DNA from: a bacterium
Lineage (GTDB): Bacteria; Cyanobacteriota; Vampirovibrionia; Gastranaerophilales; Gastranaerophilaceae
Length of the DNA: 64,000 nucleotides
Assembly: GCA_017536545.1 (NCBI GenBank)
Contig: JAFXHF010000023.1
Coordinates: forward strand, 44,934 to 108,933
Direction of reading: 5' to 3'
Positions 43,946-53,058 of the stretch are shown one piece after another. The translations under genes and the position numbers were made by a program. Under the pieces are notes generated by a model, which had not been told where the DNA came from, ran no database searches, and was given only the letters and a program-made list of their open reading frames with translations. Each line of letters opens with the position of its first letter. Position 1 is the first letter of the stretch.

Positions 43946-45958
43946 ATGTCAATTAAAAAACTTACTGTGGCAGCTGCGATTGCTGTTGGAATGGCAACGT
44001 GTTCCTTGACTCCAGTAATGGCAGCCTGTCCATGCAACACACCAGCACCGGCAGAAGCTTTACCTGTTGTAACCGGTCCTGCATGTCCTGTTGATAATGT
44101 ACGACCTAATACAAACTGCAACAAATGTAAAAAAGCTTTACCAGATTGTGATTGCAAAAAACCAGACCCATGTCCAGTTAAAACAGACTGTGGGTGTCCA
44201 GATGAAATAAGCTGTGACAAACCAGCAGTACCATCAACTGCACTATGCCCTCAGACTGGTAAACCAAACAAATCAGAAATGAAACAAGTTTATGGTTATC
44301 CGCAAGCAGTATATGGTACAAATAACTACGTGGGTGAACCAGCAAACTCAATTTTCTCAACAGAAACAGCCTTAAAAGGTTGTCCTGCAGATAGAATGAC
44401 AAGAGGAATTGCAGGAGCTACAGTTGCAACAGATGGACAGATCACAGGAGCTGCAACTCAAATGCCATGCTTAAACGAATGTCCTAACATGTATAATGGG
44501 ATTCCAGTTGATAGAGATGATTGTAGAATGAATGGAAACAATTGCCCCATAGATATTCAGTCTGCAAACTCAATTAATGCAGTTAAGAAAACTCTAATTC
44601 CATACGAAATTCCACAACAAATTCAAAATAACATCACAGGAGCTGCCGCATCATACACTGGCGGATGCCAATTCCCAGATGTCCCAAATAGTCACTGGGC
44701 AGCTTGCGATATAGATAAATTAGCAATAAATGACGTTGTTGTAGGTTATCCAGACGGATATTTCAAACCAAATCAAAAGATTTCACGTGCAGAATTTGCA
44801 ACAATGCTTGTTAAAGGTTTTAACCTTAACTGCGACTTAAATAGACAAGCTATGTTCAAAGATGTCCCAAGAGATAACTGGGCAAACGCAGCTATTGCAA
44901 AAGCTGTGGACGAAGACCTACTTGCAGGCTATCCAAATAGAACATTTAAGCCTAATGCAAACGTAACTCGTGTTGAAGCATTAACATCTATTGCAAAAGG
45001 TATGACTTGTGATATGGATAGTTGCAAGGCTGATGAAATTTTAAGCCAATACGCAGACGGCAATAAAGTTCCAGATTGGGCAAAAATCCCAGTTGCAAAA
45101 TCACTTCAAAACGGTGCTTTAAAAGATTCACCAACACCAAATATGATTTTACCACATAGAGATGCTTCTCGTGCTGACGTAGCGTCAATGATGCAAACAG
45201 TTCGTGTAGCTCTAGGTTATGATACAAATCCAAAAACTGCTAACAATATCTGCCCAGCATGTCCAGTTGAGAAGAATGCGTTGATTGAACATGAAGAAAT
45301 CGTAAAAATCCCTACATTGAAATTATCAATGATAGACCAATTGACAGCTAAATCTTCTCACGTTGGGCAGTACTTCAGAGCCAACACTCTTGAAGATATT
45401 ACAATCAATGGAAGAACCTACCCTTGTGGCTCAACCGTAACAGGTCAAGTTGTAGAGGTAATAAGACCATCAGGCTGTGACAAAGGTGCTTTAAAATTAG
45501 CATTCACAGATATTAAAAATGGTGATTGCAAAACAAAATTACCAAAACAAATCCTACAAGCTCAAGTAAACAAATCTAAAAACGTAAACCCAGTAGCTAG
45601 ACTTGTTGAAATGCCATTCACTTGGGCTGGTTCTTTAGTCGGGGTAGTAGGTCGAACCGCAGGTGGTATTGTTACTAACCTTGGTAACGCAGTAGAAAAC
45701 GTATCTAATGATGCCGGTTATATGTTAGGACACGTTTTCCAAGGACAATTCGGTGCCGCTGCTAGAAACTTAGGTGATGGTATTTTCGAAACAGTTAAAG
45801 CCCCAATTGATGTAACAAGAACAGCACTATCTGGTGCTATGGGCTTATTCCAAACTACAGGTGATGAGTTTGCTTACCTTGTTGATCCTCGTGGATACAA
45901 AATATCCGCAGTTAATCCTAGGGAACACGTTACTATCGCATTCGGATGTAATGAATAA
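43946..45958 (+). CDS. Secreted Cys-rich SLH-domain protein, 670 aa
   Basis: A signal peptide (1-26, TPVMA) is followed by a Cys/Pro-rich region with 11 cysteines between 28 and 90. Three S-layer-homology domains follow (about 242-290, 303-352, 366-420; for example FPDVPNSHWAACDIDKLA). SLH domains bind the wall and anchor the outer layer to peptidoglycan, as in cyanobacteria. The C-terminal part (about 470-670) has a beta-rich unit (YPCGSTVTGQVVEV), then Gly/Ala-rich stretches and the end HVTIAFG. No porin barrel is evident. An AAGGAGG site and a monocistronic layout suggest high expression. The Cys-rich region may form disulfides on the surface. Confidence 0.88.
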   Translation: MSIKKLTVAAAIAVGMATCSLTPVMAACPCNTPAPAEALPVVTGPACPVDNVRPNTNCNKCKKALPDCDCKKPDPCPVKTDCGCPDEISCDKPAVPSTALCPQTGKPNKSEMKQVYGYPQAVYGTNNYVGEPANSIFSTETALKGCPADRMTRGIAGATVATDGQITGAATQMPCLNECPNMYNGIPVDRDDCRMNGNNCPIDIQSANSINAVKKTLIPYEIPQQIQNNITGAAASYTGGCQFPDVPNSHWAACDIDKLAINDVVVGYPDGYFKPNQKISRAEFATMLVKGFNLNCDLNRQAMFKDVPRDNWANAAIAKAVDEDLLAGYPNRTFKPNANVTRVEALTSIAKGMTCDMDSCKADEILSQYADGNKVPDWAKIPVAKSLQNGALKDSPTPNMILPHRDASRADVASMMQTVRVALGYDTNPKTANNICPACPVEKNALIEHEEIVKIPTLKLSMIDQLTAKSSHVGQYFRANTLEDITINGRTYPCGSTVTGQVVEVIRPSGCDKGALKLAFTDIKNGDCKTKLPKQILQAQVNKSKNVNPVARLVEMPFTWAGSLVGVVGRTAGGIVTNLGNAVENVSNDAGYMLGHVFQGQFGAAARNLGDGIFETVKAPIDVTRTALSGAMGLFQTTGDEFAYLVDPRGYKISAVNPREHVTIAFGCNE

Positions 45959-45993
45959 CGTAAATTCGAACTACAGTTGATAATTCATCACCA

Positions 45994-46028
45994 AAAAGGC
46001 GATAAGAGAAATTCTCTTACCGCCTTTT
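45994..46028. terminator. Terminator between the SLH gene and the transporter gene
   Basis: AAAAGGCG pairs with CGCCTTTT and TAAGAG with CTCTTA, separated by single-base bulges, around a 5-base loop. It works for the convergent genes on both strands. Confidence 0.83.
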
Positions 46029-46045
46029 CAAATTTAAAATTCAAA

Positions 46046-47377
46046 TTACAAATATTTAATTGCTAAATATGCAGTACTTATTGCAAGTGAAATCATTGTA
46101 ATTAATGCACCATATTTCATAAATCTCATAAATGAAATCTTATGACCTTGAGATGCTGCAGTTTCTGAAACTATAACGTTTGCAGCCGCACCAATAATAG
46201 TCAAGTTTCCACCTAAGCAAGCACCTAAAGATAATGCCCACCATAAAGCTTGAGTATTACCAGTTATTGCATTTGGATTTGCAGGGTTTACAAGTTCAGA
46301 AATCAACGGAGCCATTGTTGCTGTATATGGGATATTATCAATGATACCTGATAAAATACCAGAAGCCCAAAGAATAATCATTGTAGCTGCATTCAAACTT
46401 CCGTTAGTTAAAACGATAAGTTGATCCGCTAAATATTTGATACCACCATTTGATTCAAATCCACCAATAATGATAAACAAACCAACAAAGAAGAAAATAG
46501 TTAACCATTCAACATCTTTGTAAATTTCTTTTGGCTCTTCAAATAACAACAAGAACGCAGCACCAGCTACTGCAAATACATAAGCTGAAATATGCGTAAT
46601 ATCGTGAGTTACAAACCCTAAAATTACTAAAGCTAATGTAATCATTGAACGAATCATAAGAGCTTTATCAGTAATAGTTTTTGAGTTATCCATATTTGCA
46701 ACTTGTGCCATTTTTTCTGGAGTAGCTTTTAAGCCTTTTCTAAACATAAATACTAATAATGATATACACACAACAAAAATGACAGCAACAACTGGAGTAA
46801 GTTCACGAACAAAGTCCATAAAGCTTAAACCTGCTCTTGTACCAATAATGATATTTGGAGGATCACCGATTAAAGTTGCTGTACCACCAATATTTGAAGC
46901 TAAAACTTCAGTAATCAAAAATGGAACAGGATCTGCTTCAAATTCTTTTGCGATAATAAATGTAATTGGCATCATAAGAACAACTGTTGTTACGTTATCT
47001 AAAAAAGCTGAAGCAACTGCAGTAAACGCAGCTAATGCAAATAAAACAGTTTTTGGGTGACCTTTTGTTGCTTTTAACAAATGTAATGCCATCCATTTGA
47101 ACACACCACTACGGCTTGCAATATGAACAATAATCATCATACCGATAAGCAAGAAGATTACTTCAAAATCAACATGTTCAAATACACCTTTGATGTATTT
47201 CATATTTTCAAGATCTAAATGTCCCTCTAGAGGAATTAATCCAAGTAGCATTGTTAAAGCTGCCCCAACAAGAGCTACTACAGATTTTTGAATTTTTTCG
47301 CTAGCAATGAAGATGTATGCAATTAGAAGTATTGCACCCGAAACAATCATTCCATGCGTGTGAATAAAATCTAACAT
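46046..47377 (-). CDS. ArsB/NhaD-family ion transporter
   Basis: The 443 residues form about eleven membrane helices. The family blocks are FLIGMMIIVHIASRSGVFKW, the paired re-entrant motif AFLDNVTTVVLM (first half) and IIDNIPYTATMAPL (second half), and ASNIGGTATLIGDPPNI. NhaD members exchange Na+ for H+, while ArsB exports arsenite. No arsenic-resistance genes are adjacent, so Na+/H+ exchange is more likely, but the sequence does not prove it. It stands after rseP, separated by a terminator. Confidence 0.85.
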   Translation of the reverse strand: MLDFIHTHGMIVSGAILLIAYIFIASEKIQKSVVALVGAALTMLLGLIPLEGHLDLENMKYIKGVFEHVDFEVIFLLIGMMIIVHIASRSGVFKWMALHLLKATKGHPKTVLFALAAFTAVASAFLDNVTTVVLMMPITFIIAKEFEADPVPFLITEVLASNIGGTATLIGDPPNIIIGTRAGLSFMDFVRELTPVVAVIFVVCISLLVFMFRKGLKATPEKMAQVANMDNSKTITDKALMIRSMITLALVILGFVTHDITHISAYVFAVAGAAFLLLFEEPKEIYKDVEWLTIFFFVGLFIIIGGFESNGGIKYLADQLIVLTNGSLNAATMIILWASGILSGIIDNIPYTATMAPLISELVNPANPNAITGNTQALWWALSLGACLGGNLTIIGAAANVIVSETAASQGHKISFMRFMKYGALITMISLAISTAYLAIKYL

Positions 47378-47418
47378 CTCTCTTTTTCTCCCTTTTTATA
47401 CAAGGTTAATTATACCAT

Positions 47419-47449
47419 AAAAAAAGTTGAGCTTTCGCTCAACCTTTTT
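47419..47449 (-). terminator. Terminator of rseP
   Basis: On the minus strand GGTTGAGC and GCTCAACT pair around GAAA, followed by seven Us. The stem overlaps the last bases of the rseP frame. Confidence 0.85.
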
Positions 47450-48815
47450 AAAATTTATGTTTAATTAGTGCATATACATCATTAAAAACAATGAAAACCA
47501 TAAACACTATCAGCAACAAGAAAAATATCGAACTTATTTTATTAATCGTATCTTCATCGAGAGGTTTACGTCTTAGTTTCTCAATTACTAGGAACATAAA
47601 GTGTCCACCATCCAATGCAGGGATTGGTAAGAAGTTAACCAATGCCAAATCTAAAGAAATCATAGCAGTTAACAACAAACCTGAGAAAAATCCGCTATTT
47701 TGAATTACATCACCACCGATTTTTGTAATAGCAACAATTCCGTGCATATCTTGGATAGGTATTTGGCCAGTAAATAATTGCCACAAACCATATACAAGCA
47801 TATAAGTCTGTTCCCAAAGATAGCTAAAAGTACCTTTTAGAGCTGATGGAATATCTTTTGTTGGTCTTAAAACTTCACGAGCTTCTACCATCACACCAAT
47901 CAAACCTTTTTCGTTTGAATAAACAGTTTTTAACTCAATTTCTTTTCCGTCACGTAAAACGGTAATATTTATTGGTCTTTGGGTATCTGTAATTGCATAA
48001 GCTACATCGCTTAAAGTTGTTGTACCATCTGCTTTGTAAGTTGTCATATCTTTTAATAAATCTCTTAATTTTACTTGAGTTTCACTCAATGCAACTTGAT
48101 TATCTCTATACAACTTATAACCTTTTAGTGCTTCATCTTCAATTGTCAACGCTTTTTCATCAACTTTTTTAGGTAACACAATAACTGTTTTATCCTCAAT
48201 CAAATCAGCTTCAACAAGTTTTGGATTTAATTTTTTCAAGTTATCTAAAGTTTCATTCACAGAAACTTCATCGACTTTGCCATCATAACGTTTACTATTT
48301 TTTGAATACAAATTTAGAGCATAGCTCGATTTGATAGCAGAACCGTTTATATTAATAATTCTGTCACCTTTTTCTAAGCCACTAGCCCAAACAGATTCAC
48401 CTTTTTCTGCAACAATTTTATTGATATAAACTTCATATTGTCCAGACGGTAATTTTCCCCATACAAACGCTGTAATCAGAACAAAAACAATTGCCGTAAT
48501 AATATTTGCAATAACACCTGCAGAGATCACAACCATTCTTTTCCAAACTGGTTTGTTCATAAATTTATCTTCATCAGGAACAACAATACCAGAGTCTTTT
48601 TCATCATCTGGGAATGAAACATAACCACCTAATAAAAACGCATGAACAAGAACTTCAACATCACCAACTTGTTTACTCCACAAAGTTGGACCGATTGGCA
48701 AACCAAAACCAAACTTAGAAACTTTAATACCCAATGCTCTTGCTGCGTAAAAGTGTCCAGCTTCGTGCACAAGTACCAAAAAACTAAGCAATAAAATCAT
48801 TATAATAATAGACAT
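47448..48815 (-). CDS. rseP: Site-2 zinc metalloprotease RseP (M50)
   Basis: The membrane protease has the zinc motif HEAGH at 17-21 in the first helix and the third ligand in NFLPIPALDGGHF near the C terminus. The PDZ region lies between them (WASGLEKGDRIININGSAI). At 455 residues it is about 100 longer than many RseP proteins, due to an insert of charged sequence (about 180-275) within the PDZ region. It cleaves membrane-bound regulators such as anti-sigma factors and may clear signal peptides. It lies 85 bp downstream of pheS, with a GC-rich repeat-like element in the gap. Confidence 0.93.
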   Translation of the reverse strand: MSIIIMILLLSFLVLVHEAGHFYAARALGIKVSKFGFGLPIGPTLWSKQVGDVEVLVHAFLLGGYVSFPDDEKDSGIVVPDEDKFMNKPVWKRMVVISAGVIANIITAIVFVLITAFVWGKLPSGQYEVYINKIVAEKGESVWASGLEKGDRIININGSAIKSSYALNLYSKNSKRYDGKVDEVSVNETLDNLKKLNPKLVEADLIEDKTVIVLPKKVDEKALTIEDEALKGYKLYRDNQVALSETQVKLRDLLKDMTTYKADGTTTLSDVAYAITDTQRPINITVLRDGKEIELKTVYSNEKGLIGVMVEAREVLRPTKDIPSALKGTFSYLWEQTYMLVYGLWQLFTGQIPIQDMHGIVAITKIGGDVIQNSGFFSGLLLTAMISLDLALVNFLPIPALDGGHFMFLVIEKLRRKPLDEDTINKISSIFFLLLIVFMVFIVFNDVYALIKHKF

Positions 48816-48847
48816 TACATTCCTCTTCTTAAAATCATACGTCTCTT

Positions 48848-48900
48848 ACCCCTAAAAAGGGGGCGGGTCGGGGTGAAAAGTTATATTTACCCCTTCACCC
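48848..48900. repeat. GC-rich intergenic hairpin element
   Basis: This stretch is far richer in G and C than its surroundings. CCCC (48849-48852) and GGGG (48859-48862) form one small hairpin, and GGGTGAA (48871-48877) with TTCACCC (48894-48900) another. Three G runs lie in a row (48859-48873). It resembles the CCCC/GGGG dispersed repeats seen between genes in cyanobacteria and relatives. It may weaken read-through from pheS to rseP. Confidence 0.45.
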
Positions 48901-49941
48901 TTATTTTTTGAATTGTTCTAAAAATCTTACGTCGTTATTGAAGAATAATCTGATATCATCAATTGCGTATTTTAGCATAGCAAGTCTTTCAACACCCATA
49001 CCAAACGCAAAGCCTGAATATACATCAGGGTCTATACCAACTCCACGCAATACATTAGGGTCAACCATACCTGCACCCAAGATTTCTAACCAACCAGTAC
49101 CTGAACAAGTTCTGCAACCTTTACCTTCACACATAATACATTGAACATCAATTTCTGCTGATGGTTCAGTGAACGGGAAAAAGCTATTTCTAAATCTTGT
49201 AGGACGGCTTGCACCAAAATAAATTCTGATAAATTCGTTTAAAACACCTTTCAAATCCCCGAATGTAATATCTTTATCTACATAAAGACCTTCAATTTGG
49301 TGGAAGAAATTATTTTTACGTGAATTGATATTTTCATTTCTATAAACTCTACCAGGAGCTATAATTCTGATAGGAGGTTTTTGGTCTTCCATAACGTGAA
49401 TTTGAGCACCAGAAGTTTGACTTCTTAAAACAACATTTTCAGCAACATTAGTAAAGAATGTATCTTGCACATCACGAGCAGGGTGATCTTTTGGAACATT
49501 CAACATATCAAAGTTAAAATATTCAGTTTCAACTTCAGGTGAATTTTCACTTGGAGCAACTGAAAAACCTAAACTTTGGAAAATTGAAACAATTTCATTT
49601 GTTGTTGATGTTAGAGGGTGAACATGTCCTCGAGGAACAAATTGACCAGGTAAAGTTACATCAAGTCTTTCTTTCTCTAACTTTTTATTTAATTCTTGTT
49701 CATAAAAAATTTGGAACTTTTCAGAAATTGAAGCTTCTAATTTTTGGGTAATTTCATTAGCCAAAGAACCTACAATTCTTTTATCATCAGGTGATAAGTC
49801 TTTCAACCCTTTTTTTATTTCATTGAATTCACCTTTTCTACTCAAATATTTGAATTTAACATCTTCCAAGTCTTTTACTGAAACTGCTTTTTCAATATCA
49901 GCAGAAGCATCAGCATATATTTTTTCTAATTGTTCCTTCAT
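48901..49941 (-). CDS. pheS: Phenylalanyl-tRNA synthetase alpha subunit
   Basis: The 346 residues match PheS: the N-terminal coiled coil, PGQFVPRGHVHPLT, the class II motif 2 region RIIAPGRVYRNENIN, the Cys-rich turn CIMCEGKGCRTC, and the C-terminal GFAFGMGVERLAMLKY. It charges tRNA-Phe in a heterotetramer with PheT. pheT is usually the next gene but is not in this window. The gene order here is kdsA, an MBL hydrolase, pheS, rseP. Confidence 0.96.
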   Translation of the reverse strand: MKEQLEKIYADASADIEKAVSVKDLEDVKFKYLSRKGEFNEIKKGLKDLSPDDKRIVGSLANEITQKLEASISEKFQIFYEQELNKKLEKERLDVTLPGQFVPRGHVHPLTSTTNEIVSIFQSLGFSVAPSENSPEVETEYFNFDMLNVPKDHPARDVQDTFFTNVAENVVLRSQTSGAQIHVMEDQKPPIRIIAPGRVYRNENINSRKNNFFHQIEGLYVDKDITFGDLKGVLNEFIRIYFGASRPTRFRNSFFPFTEPSAEIDVQCIMCEGKGCRTCSGTGWLEILGAGMVDPNVLRGVGIDPDVYSGFAFGMGVERLAMLKYAIDDIRLFFNNDVRFLEQFKK

Positions 49942-49952
49942 TTTTTATCCCT

Positions 49953-50582
49953 CTAATAATTTATAATATCATTAAATTTCTTTTCGTGAGCTATTGTAGT
50001 TTTTGGACCGTGCCCTGGATAAACTTCAATTTCTTCAGGCAATGTAAACAGTTTTTCTTTAATACTTTTTACAATTGTATCAAAATCTCCCTCAGGTAAA
50101 TCACATCTTCCACAACTTCCTTGGAATAAAGTATCACCAGAGAAAAGTTTATCTTCAACTAAATAACATAAGCCACCTTTTGTGTGCCCAGGAGTTGCAA
50201 TAGCTTTGATTTCTGTATTGCCGATTTTTATAACATCGCCATCTTTAACATACCCTGTAATATTTGGAATAGAAGCACTCATCATACCTAAAAACATTTG
50301 AAGCATTTCTGGAGTCATTCTAACTTGGCCCATATCATCTTCACTAATATATGTATCAACGCCTAACGCTTCTTTAAACCCGTCTATCCCCAACAAATGA
50401 TCAAAATGACCGTGTGTTAAAAGTATTTGTTTAAGATTTACACCACTATCTTTGATTGCTTGAATAAATTCAGCTCTTGAAGATGAACAATCAATAAGAA
50501 CTGCTTCTTTTGATTCTTCATCAATTACAAGATAGTTATTAGCGTCAATTGGCCCCTCTACAAACGTCTTTATTGTAATCAT
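49953..50582 (-). CDS. Metallo-beta-lactamase-fold hydrolase (glyoxalase II-like)
   Basis: The 209 residues have the metal motif LLTHGHFDHLLG, then AIATPGHTKGGLCY, LFSGDTLFQGSCGRCDLP and VYPGHGPKTTI. This is the glyoxalase II / YcbL-like group of hydrolases that cleave thioesters such as S-lactoylglutathione. Whether glutathione is present is unknown, so the substrate is open. It lies between kdsA (9-bp gap) and pheS (11-bp gap) in one operon. Confidence 0.87.
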   Translation of the reverse strand: MITIKTFVEGPIDANNYLVIDEESKEAVLIDCSSSRAEFIQAIKDSGVNLKQILLTHGHFDHLLGIDGFKEALGVDTYISEDDMGQVRMTPEMLQMFLGMMSASIPNITGYVKDGDVIKIGNTEIKAIATPGHTKGGLCYLVEDKLFSGDTLFQGSCGRCDLPEGDFDTIVKSIKEKLFTLPEEIEVYPGHGPKTTIAHEKKFNDIINY

Positions 50583-50591
50583 TGCAAATCC

Positions 50592-51416
50592 TTAGCCTCT
50601 AACTACTTCAAATATTTTCTTACAAGTAGCAAATAATTGCTTAGCATCTTTCAATGCAACCATATTTGGCCCATCACATTTAGCTTTATCTGGATCTGGA
50701 TGAACTTCAAAGAATAAAACATTTGCACCAACTGCCATTGCAGCTTTTGCTAAAACAGGGACAAACCTTCTATCCCCACCAGAACAAATACCGTTTGCAC
50801 CAGGTAATTGGACACTGTGAGTTGCATCAAATACAACTGGATAACCAAACTGTTGCATAATAGGAATTCCTCTAAAATCTGATACCAAATTGTTGTATCC
50901 AAAAGAAGAACCTCTATCAGTCAACATAATGTTTGTATTACCCGAATCTTCAACCTTTTTAACAAGGCTACCCATTTGTTCAGGTGCTAAGAATTGACCT
51001 TTTTTAATATTCACAATTTTCCCAGTTTCTGCTGCTGCTACCAACAAATCTGTCTGCCTGCATAAAAACGCTGGAATTTGCAAAATATCAGCAACTTCAG
51101 CAACAGGTTTTGCCTGATCTGGAGTGTGGATATCAGTAACAATTGGTAAATCGTATTTTTCTTTCACCAATTGTAACATTTCTAGACCCTTTTCCATACC
51201 TGGACCACGGAAAGATGTAATTGATGAACGATTTGCCTTGTCAAAAGATGACTTGAATACAAAATTAATACCCAATTCTTTTGTAATTTCTTTTAAACCT
51301 TGAGCGGTTTCATCTAAAATTTCTTGGCTTTCAATAGCACAAGGACCAGCAAGAATAGTTAATTTATCCCCACCGATTTCAAAATCCCTTAATTTAATTC
51401 TCTTAATATTTTCCAT
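50592..51416 (-). CDS. kdsA: 3-deoxy-8-phosphooctulonate synthase (KDO8P synthase)
   Basis: The 274 residues match KdsA: LTILAGPCAIESQE, FKSSFDKANRSSI, RGPGMEKGLEML, IVTDIHTPDQA and FDATHSVQLPGANG. It joins arabinose 5-phosphate and phosphoenolpyruvate to make KDO 8-phosphate for lipopolysaccharide. Its presence is direct evidence for an LPS-type outer membrane, in line with the MlaE permease. It heads the operon with the hydrolase and pheS. Confidence 0.95.
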   Translation of the reverse strand: MENIKRIKLRDFEIGGDKLTILAGPCAIESQEILDETAQGLKEITKELGINFVFKSSFDKANRSSITSFRGPGMEKGLEMLQLVKEKYDLPIVTDIHTPDQAKPVAEVADILQIPAFLCRQTDLLVAAAETGKIVNIKKGQFLAPEQMGSLVKKVEDSGNTNIMLTDRGSSFGYNNLVSDFRGIPIMQQFGYPVVFDATHSVQLPGANGICSGGDRRFVPVLAKAAMAVGANVLFFEVHPDPDKAKCDGPNMVALKDAKQLFATCKKIFEVVRG

Positions 51417-51529
51417 ACAAAAATTATATGTAAAACATACTAAAATAGCAACAAAACCAATCCACTTTTTAAAGTATTACAAAGAATAGTTAATATGATA
51501 AAATTTCAATAATAGAAAAGGAATTTTAT

Positions 51530-52426
51530 ATGACAAATTACGAAACTATATTAAATAACTTTGAAAATGTATATGAAAACAATTATCAAACATTTCATAA
51601 AAATGATATTTGGAGAATCCTCGCACTAATACTTTTAACTATTATTGAATGTACAATTATATTCTTTGCATATAAATTCTTTTCTGGATTAACCGAATTT
51701 AGATCTGCACATTTTAAAATATTATGTTTCACTATAGTTTCAGCATTTGGAGTTTGGACTTTTATTCAAAAATGGGTGGAATACTCAATAAAAGACTGCG
51801 TTATGGATTCTTTTTTAGGCAATTTTGGAAACTTGAGCTGGACTACAGATGATCTTGTTGATTCGGATTTCATAAAAAACACAAAAATATTTCCAAATTT
51901 TGGCAAATCTAACTTCGGAACAATAGACAATATAGGTGGGGTATATAACGACACAAACCTAATCCTATCAAAACTAGCAATTACTGGGGGATCTTTATGG
52001 TGTCCTCAAAAAATATTTCACGGACTTGCTGTTGTACTCGAACTCAAGAAAAATATAGACTGCGAAATAATTATCGTTGAAAGAGATTTTATAATATTCC
52101 CTAACCTTGAAGAAGTAAAACTAGAAGATCCTGAATGGATTTCTTCATTTAAAGTTTATTCAGACAACCAAATTGAATCAAGATATTTTTTAACAACCAG
52201 TTTGATGGAAAAAATTAAGACTATCAAAAAATCTTATGATGCAAAAAGAATTGGTTTATCTATAAAAGACAACATCTTAACCATCGCTATTGATGCTGAC
52301 GAAAAGATTTTCGAAACATGCTCTCTAATTAGACCAATTTCCGATAAACACGCTTGGAAAAGAATGTATTTCCAAATTTTATCAGTCTTACAGCTTAGCG
52401 ATTTATTTAACAAAACAGTACTATAG
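51530..52426 (+). CDS. DUF3137 family membrane protein
   Basis: Two membrane segments (about 28-50 and 61-79) are followed by a cytoplasmic domain. The stretches SSFKVYSDNQIESRYFLT and ISDKHAWKRM, together with the earlier EIIIVERDFIIF, fit the DUF3137 pattern. The function of this family is unknown. The gene stands alone, divergent from kdsA. A TATGAT/AAAATT-like box lies about 30 bp before the ATG. Confidence 0.75.
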   Translation: MTNYETILNNFENVYENNYQTFHKNDIWRILALILLTIIECTIIFFAYKFFSGLTEFRSAHFKILCFTIVSAFGVWTFIQKWVEYSIKDCVMDSFLGNFGNLSWTTDDLVDSDFIKNTKIFPNFGKSNFGTIDNIGGVYNDTNLILSKLAITGGSLWCPQKIFHGLAVVLELKKNIDCEIIIVERDFIIFPNLEEVKLEDPEWISSFKVYSDNQIESRYFLTTSLMEKIKTIKKSYDAKRIGLSIKDNILTIAIDADEKIFETCSLIRPISDKHAWKRMYFQILSVLQLSDLFNKTVL

Positions 52427-52477
52427 CAAAAAATTTTATTTTGAAATTTTTAACCTTGTACAAAAGGTTAAAAAAAC

Positions 52478-53053
52478 ATGGAAATTTCAAATAATTACAA
52501 TATAAATTTCGGTGCAAAATTTGGTCCTAATCTAAGAGCCACATTACTAAAAAGTGATTTTGGTGGAAGCAAACAAAAACTAAATGAGCTTGAAGATACA
52601 TTTAGCAAGAATTTTGAAGAGTGGATAGAAGAAAACACTGTTTTAGAACTTCGTAATAATGGTAAATTTGAACTATCTAACCCAGCATTTCCTAAATACA
52701 AAGTTATATTTAATTTAGTTTCAAGTGCAAAAACCTTATCTGAAAAACTATTGAATGCTCACTATTTGAATTTCAACTACAACGAATGTAAACTATTTAA
52801 ACAAATAATTTCAAAAGAAGTAAAAAAAGGTAAAACCCTTGAAGAATTAAAAGCTATTGCGGAAACAAAACTAGTAGCTGGCCAACGCAGAGAATACTTT
52901 AAAGATTTCCTCGAATATGCACAACGAATAAAAGCCGAAAATCCAGAGTCAGAATTAACAGAACTAGAATTTTCTCAAATGGGAGATCGAATTCTTAGAG
53001 AAATCTTAGCAAACGAAAGCAACGGTATAATGGCCAGATTGAGCAAGAAATAA
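52478..53053 (+). CDS. Hypothetical protein with N-terminal I-N-F-G motif, 191 aa
   Basis: I do not recognise this protein. It begins MEISNNYNINFGAKFGPN, a short polar lead with a Phe-Gly motif that may be a variant of the F-T-G motif in other proteins here. The rest is helical and highly charged (KKGKTLEELKAIAETKLV). No signal peptide or membrane segment is present. It follows the DUF3137 gene by 51 bp and converges with the SPOR gene 5 bp away. Confidence 0.65.
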   Translation: MEISNNYNINFGAKFGPNLRATLLKSDFGGSKQKLNELEDTFSKNFEEWIEENTVLELRNNGKFELSNPAFPKYKVIFNLVSSAKTLSEKLLNAHYLNFNYNECKLFKQIISKEVKKGKTLEELKAIAETKLVAGQRREYFKDFLEYAQRIKAENPESELTELEFSQMGDRILREILANESNGIMARLSKK

Positions 53054-53058
53054 ACTTA

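Noticed and set aside
48859..48873. A G-quadruplex
   Set aside because: Only three separate G runs of three or more are present; a fourth is missing on this strand.
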